Positions 49,543 to 62,698 of a DNA stretch of 64,000 nucleotides are shown here, piece after piece (position 1 is the first letter of the stretch; each line of letters starts with the position of its first letter). The DNA comes from Sipunculus nudus (Eukaryota > Annelida > Sipuncula > Golfingiida > Sipunculidae). The position numbers and the translations under genes were made by a program. Under the pieces are notes generated by a model. It searched no databases. It was given only the letters and a program-made list of their open reading frames with translations, and was not told where the DNA came from. The stretch spans positions 7,766,339-7,830,338 of the forward strand of contig CM049316.1 of assembly GCA_026874595.1 (NCBI GenBank). The letters are read 5' to 3'.

Positions 49543-50180
49543 GCTCAGCTGACTTAAAGTCAACTGAGGTACAGGAATGGCGCTTTGTTCGTCGATCAGT
49601 CCGTTCGCAGGGCACAAATCGTAACCGCTAACCCCTAGAAACTTGTAACTGAATAAATTGTAGTATCTATGTAGGTTAATAAAATTATTTTATAAAATTA
49701 GATTATTAATTATAACAGTTTCTCACCTGAGTTCCATTCTCAGCAAATTCACGTATATTTAATGAGGTCAAAATATGCAAACAGGCGTATCATGCACCAA
49801 TGAAAGCTCTTATTTCAAACTTGACTCATATATGAACCACCACTAAGTACGAACACTGACGATTTTGGTGTCATGAGATAAAAGGTCAAGGTCACAGGAC
49901 CCACCACTTTATATTGTGGCTGTTTATTAAGCCAAATTTTTCATCGCAAATCTTCCTTCTTCCACATGTAGTGCACCTGCTAATATTGGAAGTTATTGGG
50001 GTTACTAGGTCAAAGGTCAAGGTCACAGGGCCCATCCATTCACAAATTAATTTATGGGTGATAACTCCAGTTTGAATAGACAGGCTGGCTTCAAACTGAT
50101 CACAGGACCCATTCTGAGAAAGCTCATAAACATATTTTTATAGACAGATTCAGCTGAACGTTGAGACCCATGGATCCCTT
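49543..50180. mobile_element. second, shorter copy of the GCTCAG-hairpin family
   Basis: It starts GCTCAGCTGACTTAAAGTCA then ACTGAGG. Next come GTTCGTCGATCAGTCCGTTC and CAGGGCACAAATCGTAACCG, the same order as at 39085. Further in it has AAAGGTCAAGGTCACAGG repeats (49893 and 50014). It ends near GAGACCCATGGATCCCTT (50164), matching the other copy's GACCCATGGGTC end. It is shorter and differs inside, so copies vary in core content. Confidence 0.68.
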
Positions 50181-53100
50181 CGTTTGATTATATCAATTTG
50201 TCAGTCACATCCTGGATATAATCATACTATTTAAATTATTCATATCATCGACCGGCGTGGCTATGAGAGTAGATTGTATTGTCCCATCCAAGGTCGCGGA
50301 TTTTCTCCGGGTTTTCCGTCACCATGTGAGCCATGCATGAAGCACACTTATAATTCTTGTAAAATAAATATTGTTTTCGTAACGACAGATTGATTAACAC
50401 ATATGTTGCCTTCGCCCTCCGATTTATCAGATTACCACGCAATGCAACGGACAAACCAAGGACGCGGACAGTGTCGATCCATGTCATTGAATTTAGTAAC
50501 TAGAGTAAGGTTGGTAGTGTGATGTAGTGTAATTGTAATGCATATTTTATGATCAGTGTCATGTAGTATGACAGCGTGATCTGTTTATCTCTCTCGTGTA
50601 CGAGTTACAGCCATTCACATTACACATCACAGAGACCTTAAAACGTTATTAGGCTATCAATAAAATACATAACAATATAAGTTTATTACTTGTTGAGGAA
50701 TAAACAAAAGAATACATTGCTGAAATATAATAAGGTCTCCTGGTAGCCATTTTCTTCCGGTAAGGTCAATACAAGATCAAAACGAATTTGAAGTAGCACT
50801 TCTCTATACTCAGCCGATGTTGTGTTTAATCTCCTTTACGATAAGAGCCCGGCCCCGCCGGCATTTTGAGCCGCCGCCAGCCGAGTTAAGATCCAGCAGA
50901 GCCAAGTTTATCAGGAGGCGCCGCCGATATTTCATTAAGCCGAAGTGAGCCTATTTTGTACAACTCACTTTGGCTTGAAAAAAATGAATACAAAAAGATT
51001 AAGACTTCTTACTTTGTCGTTCTGTAAAGCTATTACAGATGTGATTTTTTAAGACAGTTAACTGAAGAACAATATTTGAAAAAAAAAAATATCCAGGCCA
51101 AAAGGAAACGGAGCGATTGTTCAATTATGAAAGTGTTGGCTTATGAAACCACCAGGATAAACTATACACGATATTTAATCACAAACTAGTTAAATGTAAA
51201 ATGGATGCAATATGTCACACGAAAAGTGGATAACTTGTTTAGATAAGACGGGTACTCTCACTTCCGTTTTAGCCAGCCGACGTTATGCAAGCGGCTAACA
51301 CTGCTTCGGGCTCTATTTACTACACTGAACTTTGGTGTCAAATAATAAGGATATCCATACATGAGATGACTATAGCTCTGTCATCTCGTGTCCACCTGGT
51401 TTATTTTATTAGTTAATTTCGAGGGAGGAAATGGTAATGTAGGGTAGAAGATTAATCGATATAACCATCCCTGTACTCATTAAACTACAGAAGCATGCGT
51501 TATACTCGATATTTTAAGTTTTTATGATATTTTTTGTTTCATTTTCAGCATTATTAAACAGTCACACCAGAAGTAAAACCGTGCCAGAGCGTGCCAGAAT
51601 GAACGGTTCTTTTTGGGTGATCACCTTTATAGGATGAGAATCGTGCACGTGAACAAACGTCATAATGGTTACCATGGTATTTTGACCAACATCTGAACTT
51701 AATCCCACAAAAACTGTATTGCAATAGAAGCCTCAGAACAAATTAGTGATGCTGCGGAATGTTAAATTAATGGCGCTAAAGAGGTTATTGAAGGTATTAT
51801 TAAAACAGGCGTCGTTGACAACCGGGAATCGGCAGCGGCCTAGGTTGTTCGTGCTGGAATTGTTGTCAAGATGTATGGTTATGTGTGTGGACGCTGCCTG
51901 GCCTGGACGGCGGTCTGGTCAGATCAATATCCTACCTGCCAGTTTACACTCGGTAAAAAAAACTGCAGCCAGCTTCAGCATGAATAATTTTAGAAATCCC
52001 ACGTCAATTAATCAACGCGCTGTGCCCAAATGACAAAGATCCACTGCCGGCTTTCACTTTGTACCGAAGCGTGCACTTCGATCATAACCAGTGAATGTTA
52101 CTAGGGGTATCCCCGGTCGATAACGGGGCATAGTTTGGTGAAGCCGCAGGTGAAGTTAATATAAAAATACTTTTAAATACATCGAAGAAACTGATATTGA
52201 GCTGAGAGACAATGATGGCACCAAGGCCATTCCATCCGACTGTGACGTACCTGAGGAGAACGTGGCCAAACATCAAAATCTATAGCTGAATGCTGTGAAG
52301 TTCACAAGGGTAACTGATAGGCTGTTGTATTTGTACTGATGGTCTTGTTATCAGACATTCCCGTTATCCACAATGGAACATGTTTCTCACAAAGCCCTGC
52401 TGTTGTTTTTATGTCAGCCACCCTGATAGTTTATTGGACCATATATTCCCAAGGCCTCTATGACTTGGCCGGCAGGGAGTTTGCTCTGTACTGGTATCTA
52501 TTCACAGACTTGACTCCGGCCGGCTCCCCGTGCTGTTTGTCCCGGCATCAGAGGGATAATGATGGTCATTAATCCAATACACGTTACTGGCTTTGTAAAT
52601 ATCCATTCTCTAATCCAAACAATCTAATTACCAATGTTTTATTTTATCGATCCATACTTAATTTTCCTTTTTATCCCTTTGGATTGAGCACATTATGGTA
52701 GTTTGTACAAACCCAGTAAGTAAACAAGTCTAACTTATAATTTAAGCTGCCCTTATCAATAGAATGATATGTAGTTTACAGACTGAATATCCCGGAGCCC
52801 AGTAATACCTTGGACATTTTCTGTTACATTTTCGTTAATCAATATAATAAAGCATATTTTCACAAGTATATAGGTTTAATATATGCACCATATATACTCT
52901 TACCTTGCCTTACTTGCTTAACCACATATTCCCAGAATCCTGTCAATTGTGTATAGTCTTTTCAATCTTCTTACAATTGTTTTATTTGCAAGCGGTTATT
53001 GACTGTGAAGCCCAGCAAGTAGGACCGTATACAAACTAAATAATCATTTTTACAGAAGCTCTACTGCACATGTCTACAGCTGACACTCTCCAGCAATCTT

Positions 53101-54389
53101 GGAATGTGTTATCTCTCTGATCCCTGAAAAAAACTCATATCTGCGCACAGTATAATTTACTGAATAAACAGAATTTTCTTGTTATTGATTCACGAAGAAT
53201 TATAACCTCTATAACATGCAAATGGAATAAGATAAGGAAGTATTTTCATTTTTTTAAAATATCCAAAACATCAACCTGTCGTAGGGGATATACGTTCTGT
53301 ATTCGTAAAATATCCTTCACGTGACCTTCACCTGACAGTCACGTGACATTAAAGGAGGGAGTACTGTTGAAGCTTAAAGAATAGTAAATTACGAAATACC
53401 AAAGTACTGATTCAACTGTCCCTTCGTTATTTTACATATAGCTTTACGATAAGGAAGTAAAACCCTCTCTTTTCAAAGGTTAAGCTATCTACAGGTGGGG
53501 AAGTGTTTTGTTACCCTATTTTTATTTGTAAATATGTTTTTCAATGTTTATATTTTAACACAAAATATTCAACTCTGAACTGGAAGAGTTAAGCCCGACA
53601 GCATGCTCTGTATCTCACTCTTCCTTTATTTTATATCAGAAAATTTAAAACCGGAAATAGAATTATAATTTATGCGATAAAGTAGTCAAACATAGTCAAA
53701 CAGATGTTTATTAACGTCAACAACAACAAACGGGAATACCAAGAAACGTGAAACTCGGTCTCTGAGGGGCTGCGCATGCGCGTTCACTTCGGTACGGGAA
53801 TCTCTCATGTGTCCAATTTTTTTCACTAGAATGAGGTTATCTTGAAGCTGCTGACCTCATTTAAGCCAATGGCTAACTGAGCGTATGTATTATCTCTCCT
53901 ATTGGTGAGGTTCGGGGTGAACCATTTACTTCAATCATGAATAAATTCTGTTTAAATCCTTTATGGATTTCACACACCTACTCATGATTATCAGTGTGTA
54001 TGGAAACATTCTGGCATCGTTACGTTATCCGATTAAATTGTCTGATATTAAAACATACAGGCATGTGTTTCTTAGCCAAGAGCAATTTTTTTTTCATTGC
54101 ACTGAGCATCAAAGTATTCCTCTGTAAATGCATGCTTCCAGTAGGAATGGCACCCTGGGCTAACATCAGTGACACGCAAAGTCTACATACGTTAACCGGG
54201 TTACCGCGTAAAGGAGACAGGTAATCGACGACGGAAGAAGGTCATCACAACCATGTTAACACTCGGGTCTAGGACCAAGACGTGGACAGAAGCAGAGATC
54301 ATAGAAAAAAATCAGCTCCGGGGATGTTGAACATCGTGTTAAGACCGGTCTGACTTCGGATAACTTGGACGAATCATAAATAAACAATG

Positions 54390-54393
<4 letters not shown>
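50181..54393. other. long non-coding stretch
   Basis: No supportable gene. 50850-50945 is GC-rich (GCCGCCGCCAGCCGAG, GGAGGCGCCGCCGATATTTC) and may be regulatory. TGCGCATGCGCG at 53771-53782 matches the NRF-1 type palindrome but has no exon nearby. The frame at 51746-52033 is unconvincing. Confidence 0.4.

Positions 54394-54438
<45 letters not shown>
54394..54438. repeat. (AT)n microsatellite
   Basis: About 22 AT units, followed by a looser TATACATA tail to about 54487. Confidence 0.96.
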
Positions 54439-54443
<5 letters not shown>

Positions 54444-54635
54444 ATAATATATATATACATATATACATATATACATTTATATATACATTCATCCTGTAAC
54501 TGATTCAGAACCATTTACACGTCGACAATTTAAACAGAAATCTGATTTTAATTTTTTTAAATCAGTTTTCGTCACCGTTGAAAAGATATCGAAATAATAT
54601 ATATGCAATAAGCGGATCGACGTTTCTCGGTATTC

Positions 54636-54640
<5 letters not shown>

Positions 54641-54682
<42 letters not shown>
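54641..54682. repeat. (AT)n microsatellite
   Basis: About 21 AT units. Confidence 0.96.
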
Positions 54683-54685
<3 letters not shown>

Positions 54686-57600
54686 GGTATATGGCTATCG
54701 GTCAGCCTATGCAAGTACAATATATATTACAATACACTTAAAGCGATACCCGATACACATACCTACGACTCGCTCCATTGTTTTCTTTGTATGTCATTTA
54801 TTTTTAAAACTTACAGAAAAAGATTTTATTAAAAAAATATGAGAGACCAATAAAGAGAAAATAATGTTGTGTTCAAACAGCTGATGCTCGTAGACGCTGA
54901 TACAATCATTATCGGCATTAACTCGTTGATGTGATGACCCTTTTCTACTGATCAATAATTCTGCGCCACCATGGAGTCGCCTGATTAATCTAAATCTCTG
55001 ACCGTATATAATAACTGTCTGCAGGCTTACATGGGAAAAATGCGTCGTATAAATCAGGACTCTGTACAGTCGGTGAGTGCTTCCAGACAGTCACAAATAT
55101 ATTCATGCGTCAAATAAAGTCGGCTACATGACTAATTTGTAGTGAAAACTCGATCGCACTGAAAAAAAATATCTCTGCCCTCACGCTATTATTAGGTAAA
55201 CATAATAAAAACTAGAAATCTGCATTCTAATTAATGCAAGCCTCCGCCATTTATTTATTCGACCTATATTACCAGGTTAATTCGTGCATAAGTGACTTTA
55301 CATTTGTGAATATTTCTTAACAATAGATCCAATTGCTGGATCCGGATCATGTGCTTGGTCCACACCAAAATATAATTGATTCTTCCTTGGCCCATTTCCG
55401 AAATGCCCTGAAAATTTCAAAGACTCCGTTCATATTATAAACAAACACATACACAAACACGAACGAAAATGAACGCCTAATGCACCCCCCTGGCGGAGGC
55501 ATTAAAAACCTAAAACGCTGTTGTTTTAGAGATGAAGAACGAGAGACAGAAGGAACAGAGAGAGAGAAAGAGACGGACAGACAGACTAAAATGTTCAAAA
55601 GAATAAATTTCTCAGCTCTGTTTAGTTTGGACAAAGGCGACTCTGTGATGACTATAGAGGACAGAAGGTCTATTTCATCATCTGTTGATTACGTTCGTCG
55701 GACCGTCTGACAGCGCGCTGACTTCATGGCGTTATTATTTTCCTCCTCAGTAGATCATAAAGCTGGCCTCATCGGCGATGCTGTTTCATCTCAGATTGAT
55801 GTTTAATTTGCTAGACACATAATGCTGGCGTTATTCTGGTATAACCTGCTGTACGGCTCCCCGAGCAGTGGACGTCTGGTCTTACAAAACTTGACAGAGC
55901 GAGTCTTGCCTGCTGGCGGGGTGGTCTTATGACGACATCATTCGTGTCAGCGCCCAATAAATAAAACCAAAACCATCATTATCAGTCCTCGTCTTTCACA
56001 AATGACAAAATACTGATGTCTATTTATAGGAGAACGCACCGAAATCATGACTAAAGTGACACTGTACTTAATGTTTCCATTTTACAGGCTTCTCTATAAT
56101 TTAAACAATATTTTTATCTATCATTTATATATGCAAAAAAATAACATCATCCTTGTACCTATCAATTATTTCCCCCGAGCATTGTTTTTTAAAGATGATA
56201 TATATTTTGTTATAAACGTGGATGCACATTTTCACCAATGTTATCAACATGTTACATAAGATCGAATATTTTAATTACCACTCCATATCATGAGTTTGAA
56301 AAAATCAAGAAGTTGGTAAGCCTACATAATTTTATTGTTACATCTACTATTAGACATAAATGATAATTTATATCAATGGAGGTATATTATTATTCTGAAA
56401 AAGTTTCCCCATGAATAACGCACAATCCACCAACAGCCAACCCCCAAATCAAATCCCATTCTGGAAATTCTTCATCCGCCACTAGTAAAAGTAAATCAAT
56501 TTAAAAAAGATCGCCAAACAATTGCTCCCGAGTCGCAATAAGTGCAATTTCCTCCCAACCATAAATGAGTTTATGGAATTCAAATCACAGGAATCACATG
56601 CTCAGGTATAAGAGGTAAACATGATCAGTTCGGGCCGGTCGGTAGTTGATAGTGAGGCCAGACAGCACCAGACATGAAATTTATAGATCCATAATAAACT
56701 CTGCCCCATAGCAAAGGTTCCTGGGTACAACAACAATGAGTGTCTGACGCTTCATGAACATTCAACAGCAAGGCCAGACTGTAGAAAGACAACGGAATGA
56801 CGTCTGTCTAAGCACTGTACGTTTATCCATCAGAACACCGCTATTATTCGTCTGTTAGCTAATTTACTCCAAACGTTCGTAGCAGAGGTCGGTGATTTTT
56901 TAAAGGATTAGAGTAACACCCAAGAAACAATCCTGGAGGTAATTTAGATCACAATGATTATATACCTTGGTAACATAGGACGGTTTTTGCCAAAGCGATG
57001 ACCAAAGGCATTGGTCGGTATCAGGGGACGCTTTGTTCTAACACATCGGTAGTCCCTAGTGACGGTCTATAGAAAAACACAGGGGAGATCGATTTAGACC
57101 CTGGGGGGGGGGGGGGGGTGGTAGGCTTGTTACAGTAAATTTTACAGCTTTAAATCTTACAATCTGTAATACACTTGTTGTAAACGTTTTACGGCTTTAT
57201 GTGTCAGCAAACACGTTCCACGTGTGTCTGTTTACCAGAGGTCCGATCATGCGCATGCACGACAACTCCCAAACAATGAGATGAAACATGAAAGAAAAAA
57301 ACACGGAAGAAAGACCGTTTGGAAAATTGAACATATTTTGATATGTGAGGTAGCACTCTACGTCAACCAAATGGCGTACGCGTTACGTTCATATTTTGCG
57401 ACACTGAGAACAAATATTCTATGAAAATGGTAATTGATAGTAACTGTAAAAATTTTCTTTCAAGTGTCACTTTCCCTACTTCTGCTTTGAGATTAACAAA
57501 TGTGAAGATAAAACAAGGAAAGATGAAGTATTAAGAGCTTTAAAAGAATGAAAATATCACAACAATAGCGAATGATGGCTTTTTAAAAGGATTTTTTTAT

Positions 57601-58568
57601 ATTTTCTGTGAAAATTTTGTGCTATGCTTAAATAAGATGGGTTATTAATGACAAGTCATCGAGAAGCATTTATAACAGTAATTGAAAAACCTGGTAAAGA
57701 TACCAGATATTTATCATCATGGGGACCAATAAATTTGTTGAATAATGACGTTAATGTTTTAAGTAAAATAATTAGTAAAAGATTTTAAAAAGATATTTCA
57801 CAGTGAATTTTATTGACCAGTCAACCTTTATTAAAGGTTGGTGAATTTATAAAACGAATCGATTGATCAATGATATTGTAGAATAACCTGAATATTCACA
57901 AATGAAAAAAAACAAGTACAATGTTTGCTCATGATTTTGCCGCAGGAGAATTTCTTCCTTTGTACTTCATTCATTTTCAGCTGCCTGATTCAATGAGAGC
58001 TGATTCATACGGAGTACTATATAACATGACTTAAAACTTTCCAGATGCTGCAATACAAATAAAATACGAAGTCATAACCATCTTTTTCCCATATAAACAT
58101 CACAAGGAGAACTATGATCATTAATGTTTCCGGGCCGTATTTCTTTCAGACACAGAAAGTAATAAGCAATAGGTATCTGAAATAAAGCTTCCTGTCTGAA
58201 ATACCAGATCGAGATCAGCATATAATTCTCAAGCCGGCGTTTCCCGGCGTCTACCACTCGGAGACAGGAGTTTCTTCCATTTATCTTTCAGCTTCTGACG
58301 AGAAATTCGCTTACATTGACACAGCGATCGTAGATCGTGTCTCATGTTTTTACTCATAAAAGCATGTTTATTGTGGTGTTTGAAATTTATTAATGAATTG
58401 TAACATTTTTTAATGAATAATGCTTTTAGTTTTTATAAAACTAGTTATTTTGTTTAACATGTCGTATATTGTAAAACCAGGAAATAAAATCTTTTAAGGC
58501 AAGAATTAAATAAAAATGATGACTTTACCGTGTAATTTGTTATCCCCCGAAAGCATTCTGTTTTTTTT
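54683..58568. other. long non-coding stretch
   Basis: No supportable gene. 55700-55830 is a complex block (CATGGCGTTATTATTTTCCT, ATAATGCTGGCGTTATTCTGG) that may be a conserved regulatory element. A G16 run is at about 57103-57118. Confidence 0.4.
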
Positions 58569-60300
58569 ATGCCCCCGCCACAAAGTGGCCGGGGCATATA
58601 GTTTTACCCATGTCCGTCATTCCGTCATTCCGTCCTTCCGTCATTCCGAAATGAAACAGTTGTACGGACTTTTTTTCGCAATGCCTGCAGATATTGGCCT
58701 GATTTTTGGTGTGTGGGCAGATATAGACCAGTTACAGATCGAGTTCGCGTTTCGTCCCGGTTGACCTACTTTTGACCGTTTTACGGCTCCTAAACTTAGA
58801 AAATTTCATGAAAAATAGAAATATTCATGACAGATACACATGTACGGACTTTTTTTCGCAATGCCTGCAGATATTGGCCTGATTTTTGGTGTGTCAGCAG
58901 ATATAGACCAGTTACAGATCGAGTTCGCGTTTTGTCCTGGTTGACCTACTTTTGACCGTTTTACGGCTCCTAAACTAAGAAAATTTCATGAAAAATAGAA
59001 ATATTCATGACAGATACACATGTACAGACTTTTTTTTGCAATGCCTGCAGATATTGGCCTGATTTTTGGTGTGTGAGCAGATATAGACCAGTTACAGATC
59101 GAGTTCGCGTTTCGTCCTGGTTGACCTACTTTTGACCGTTTTACGGCTCCTAAACTTAGAAAATTTCATGAAAAATAGAAATATTCATGACAGATACACA
59201 TGTACGGACTTTTTTTTCGCAATGCCTGCAGATATTGGCCTGATTTTTGGTGTGTGAGCAGATATAGACCAGTTACAGATCGACTTCGCATTTCGTCCTG
59301 GTTGACCTACTTTTGACCGTTTTACGGCTCCTGAACATAGAAAATTTCATGAAAAATATGAAATTTCATGACAGATACACATGTACGGTTTTTTTTCTCA
59401 GTGCCTGCAGATATTGGCCTGATTTTTGGTGTGTGGGCAGATATAGACCAGTTACAGATCGAGTTCGCGTTTCGTCCCGGTTGACTTACTTTTGACCGTT
59501 TTACGGCTCCTGAACATAGAAAATTTCATGAAAAATATGAAATTTCATGACAAATACACATGTACAGACGTTTTTTCGCAATGCCTGCAGATATTGGCCT
59601 GAATTTTGGTGTGTCGGCAGATATTGACCAGTTACAGATGTAGTTCACGTTTTGTCCCAGTTGACCTATTTTTGACCGTTTGACGGTGCTCTAACATAGA
59701 AAATTTCATAAAAAGGTGCACATGTATGGACTTTTTTTCGCAGTGCCTGCAGATATGGGCCTGATTTTTGGTGTGTAGGCAGATGATGACCAGTTACAGA
59801 TCGAGTTCTTGTTTTGTCTCAGTTGACCTACTTTTGACCATTTGACTGCTCCTGAACATAGAAAGTTTCATGAAAAATATAAATTTTCATAACAAATGCA
59901 TATGTACTGACTTTTTTTCCTCAATGCCTGCAGATACCACCCTGATTTTTTTTGTGTGGGCAGATAATGACAGTTACAGATCGAGTTTGCGTTTCATCCT
60001 GGTTGACCTACTTTTGATTGTTTTACGGATCCTAAACATAGAAAATTTCATGAAAGACAGAAATTTTTTTGGAAAATGCACATGTATGGACTTTTTTCAC
60101 AATGCCTGCATATACTGGCATGATTTTTGGTGTGTTGCTTGATAATCACCCGTTACAGATCGAGTTTGCATTTTGCCCTTGTTGACCTACTTTTGACCAT
60201 ACGACAACTCCTGAACTTAAAAAAATTTCCAAATTTTACAAATGTTTCTAATTTGCCCAAGGCGGGGGCATTCGTGTCGTTCCGACACATCTACTTTGTT
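58569..60300. mobile_element. non-autonomous element with inverted ends and nine 180-bp tandem units
   Basis: The outer ends are the 11-bp inverted pair ATGCCCCCGCC (58569-58579) and GGCGGGGGCAT (60261-60271). Each end carries a small hairpin (CCACAAAGTGG; GTGTCGTTCCGACAC). After a CATTCCGTC-rich leader come nine units of about 180 bp, marked by TGCCTGCAG at about 58682, 58862, 59042, 59223, 59402, 59582, 59744, 59924 and 60102. Each continues ATATTGGCCTGATTTTTGGT and later TTGACCTACTTTTGACC. The first four units are almost identical and later ones drift and shorten. Bivalve elements with tandem-repeat cores (such as Helentron-related ones) have this general design, but I cannot assign the family. 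Confidence 0.8.
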
Positions 60301-60949
60301 TAATCGTAATATTCTTGGAAGTGACTCTTAAAGCTAAAAGAAAACAAAGCCTTTTTTTGCATCAGGTTGCTTTCTAAACACCCCTTACTGCGCCATTACA
60401 GTCTAAATTAAATATAAACATCTACACTTTTTCCATTCTCCTCCTCTGTTCTCCGATTTATAAAATTCTTTTTCCGCCTCCGACCCCTCTCAGTTCGTGG
60501 GCCAAGGTCTTATGACAAATTGGGATTATATAGAGTCAGGCTGAGCCATGCACAAAACAACTCCCGTTTCATCGTATCGGCAAATGTCTCTTTCTGTCTA
60601 TATCTCCTTGGAGGGCCCATCAAAACATCGGCTATATCAAATTTAGATGAAGTGTCTGGGTCTGACAGCTTCATTCTGTATGTACAGTGCAAGTATAGAC
60701 TATTTTGTCGGCAGGAAGGCGCTCGGCGCTCATACAGAAGTCGTTGACATTTCAAAGAAATAGCTCCATCCGACTCCGAAATATGCTTCGATAAATGTAC
60801 GTCACTTGAGTCATATGAAACCCTGAACCTGTCAGAGGGGAATTTAATTCATTACCGATTAGAAACTGTATGCCATAATTAAGATCAAGTTTTGTTGCCT
60901 TTAGCGACAGACCTTTTAAATGTCAGAAGATGGACTTTAACAAGTGTAA
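60301..60949. other. non-coding stretch
   Basis: The block 60500-60760 is open on both strands (75 and 81 codons) and complex in sequence, but has no splice borders or motif I recognise. It may be a conserved non-coding element or a lost exon. Confidence 0.35.
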
Positions 60950-61024
60950 TTATTGTCTCCAATGTGCTATTTTATCATGTTCTATTTGTGTTTTACCTAC
61001 TTTATCATGTTTTTCGGTCACCTT
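60950..61024. repeat. left part of split ~28-bp repeat array
   Basis: TTTTATCATGTTCTATTTGT and CCTACTTTATCATGTTTTTC match the units at 61862-62110 beyond the LTR. The array is interrupted by the solo LTR at 61025-61857. Confidence 0.75.
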
Positions 61025-61857
61025 TGTTACGGAACCTAAAATCAACAGATCACGTATGTGTGATGGACATAAATTTTGTCAAGGATATATAAAAAATCAG
61101 ATTCTGTTACACCAGGCAGGGTGAAATGTCTAGGGGAATGAATAAAGAAGTCAGTGGTTTTTTGTCAACAAATAACTATAATTTATTCTTAAAACAACCC
61201 TAACATTACAATACACTATATCAATACAATCACACAGTATAACAGCAGTACAACAACAAATCAATACAATACCACAGTAAAATAAACAAAGAGCAAAGTA
61301 CCTGAATACCACCACTGTCACAGCAATAAGTCCTTTAAATGTATAAACCTGGCGAACAGTTCACACGAATTCTCTCGGAGAATATCAGTCCAATGTAAAG
61401 CTCTTGCAACAATCAAGAGAGTAAACTTGAGACAGGCAGCACTAAATTGTAAAGTGTTAGTAATAGTAGAATCCCTGAAATTACTGGATAATCGGATAGG
61501 TCCCTCACGTCTGTGTCCACTGGAATATTCTCTCACCTCTCTCTCGGCTCTAAAGCACAACCTCTTTATATAACTTTTTACCTCAAGCCGAGAATTTTCC
61601 ATTTCTCGAACCATCTAAAGAATCTAACACGGTATACACGTTCAAAGAACATACTACAATAACGAACGGCGTGTCTCAACACACCAGGGTTCACACGCGA
61701 GCTCGCCCTGGCTCGGCCAGGCGAGAAAGCCCCATGCTAGCATAACAACGAGAGTTCAACCAGTACGGATTAAACTGGGAGTGCAACACGCGGCCAGACG
61801 CGGGCGCTACATCACGAGTTACGGACGTATCACACAATAAAAAGGGCACCAGTGACA
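61025..61857 (-). mobile_element. solo LTR of the Ty3/gypsy family
   Basis: 833 bp from TGTTACGGAACC to GTGACA, flanked by a 4-bp direct repeat CCTT (61021-61024 and 61858-61861). It shares ordered blocks along its length with the solo LTR at 2639-3456, including the outer end GAGAGTTCAACCAGTACGG ... ACACAATAAAAAGGGCACC that the 18.6-kb element lacks. The terminal change GTAACA to GTGACA marks some decay. Confidence 0.93.
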
Positions 61858-62110
61858 CCTTATTCACTTTATCTTGTTTTCCCTGTCACATGACCTACTC
61901 TAATGTATTGTCTCCATCACATGACCTACGTTTTCGTCTTCTCCATATCACATGCTCTACTTAATCATGTTCCCTCCTTCATGTGACCTACTTTATCGGG
62001 CTCTCTCGGTCACATGACCTACTTTATCATGTTTTTCTGTTACATAACCTACTTTCTCATGATCCCTATGTCATGTGACATAGTATATTATGTATCAAAT
62101 AGTTACCATG
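61858..62110. repeat. right part of split ~28-bp repeat array
   Basis: About nine degenerate units of 27-31 bp on the pattern TCACATGACCTACTTTATCA plus TGTTTTC. Each contains the palindrome TCACATGA or a variant (the E-box-like CACATG). Confidence 0.85.
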
Positions 62111-62696
62111 TTCTGTCTTTGTTATATAGTATAATTTATTCTGTTCTGTCTGTCACTTTGTCAATGCATAATTCTAATTCCCACGGCATTATTACCTGCT
62201 GAGCTAACGTTAAACACATAGATTAGTTAATCTTCAAGGTCTGCATGCACGTATCACACTAGTACTGTGACAGCTGTGTAAAGTGTAGTGCAAAATGTTC
62301 ATGTTTTGTCCAATTTTATATTGGTATTAATTTCCTGTGTAATAAAATACATTTCTACCGAAAATATTCTGTTTCTTAAGGGAATTATTTATAGCTGCTC
62401 TTCCTGATGACGTGATTATCAGGATGAACCACAAACACAGACGTAAAACAAAGAAACTACAACGGGCTGATCACCTTTTGCCTGATATTATTATCAGCAA
62501 GGCCATGTCACAGCTGCTGTCCTTTCCTGTATCTGTTGGATTAGAAATCTTCTCTTGATAGATCTTACAATACACAGCTAATATAAACTCTACTTCAATA
62601 ACATCAGACGTTTCGTTTTCGGCGTGGCCATTTTTAAATAAAATACGATGAGATCTGTTGTGGTATTATTTGTTTATAAATTAAAACATTTTCATA
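62111..62696. other. non-coding spacer
   Basis: Sequence between the repeat array and the pogo-like element; no gene or repeat seen. Confidence 0.45.
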
Positions 62697-62698
62697 TA

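Noticed and set aside
50240-50340. Third SINE copy
   Set aside because: GGCGTGGCTATGAGAGTAGA and CGCGGATTTTCTCCGGG recall a tRNA-like head, but no ordered body blocks follow.
53771-53782. NRF-1 type palindrome as a promoter
   Set aside because: TGCGCATGCGCG is a perfect site, but no exon, TATA or CpG-rich block adjoins it, so a single motif is not enough.
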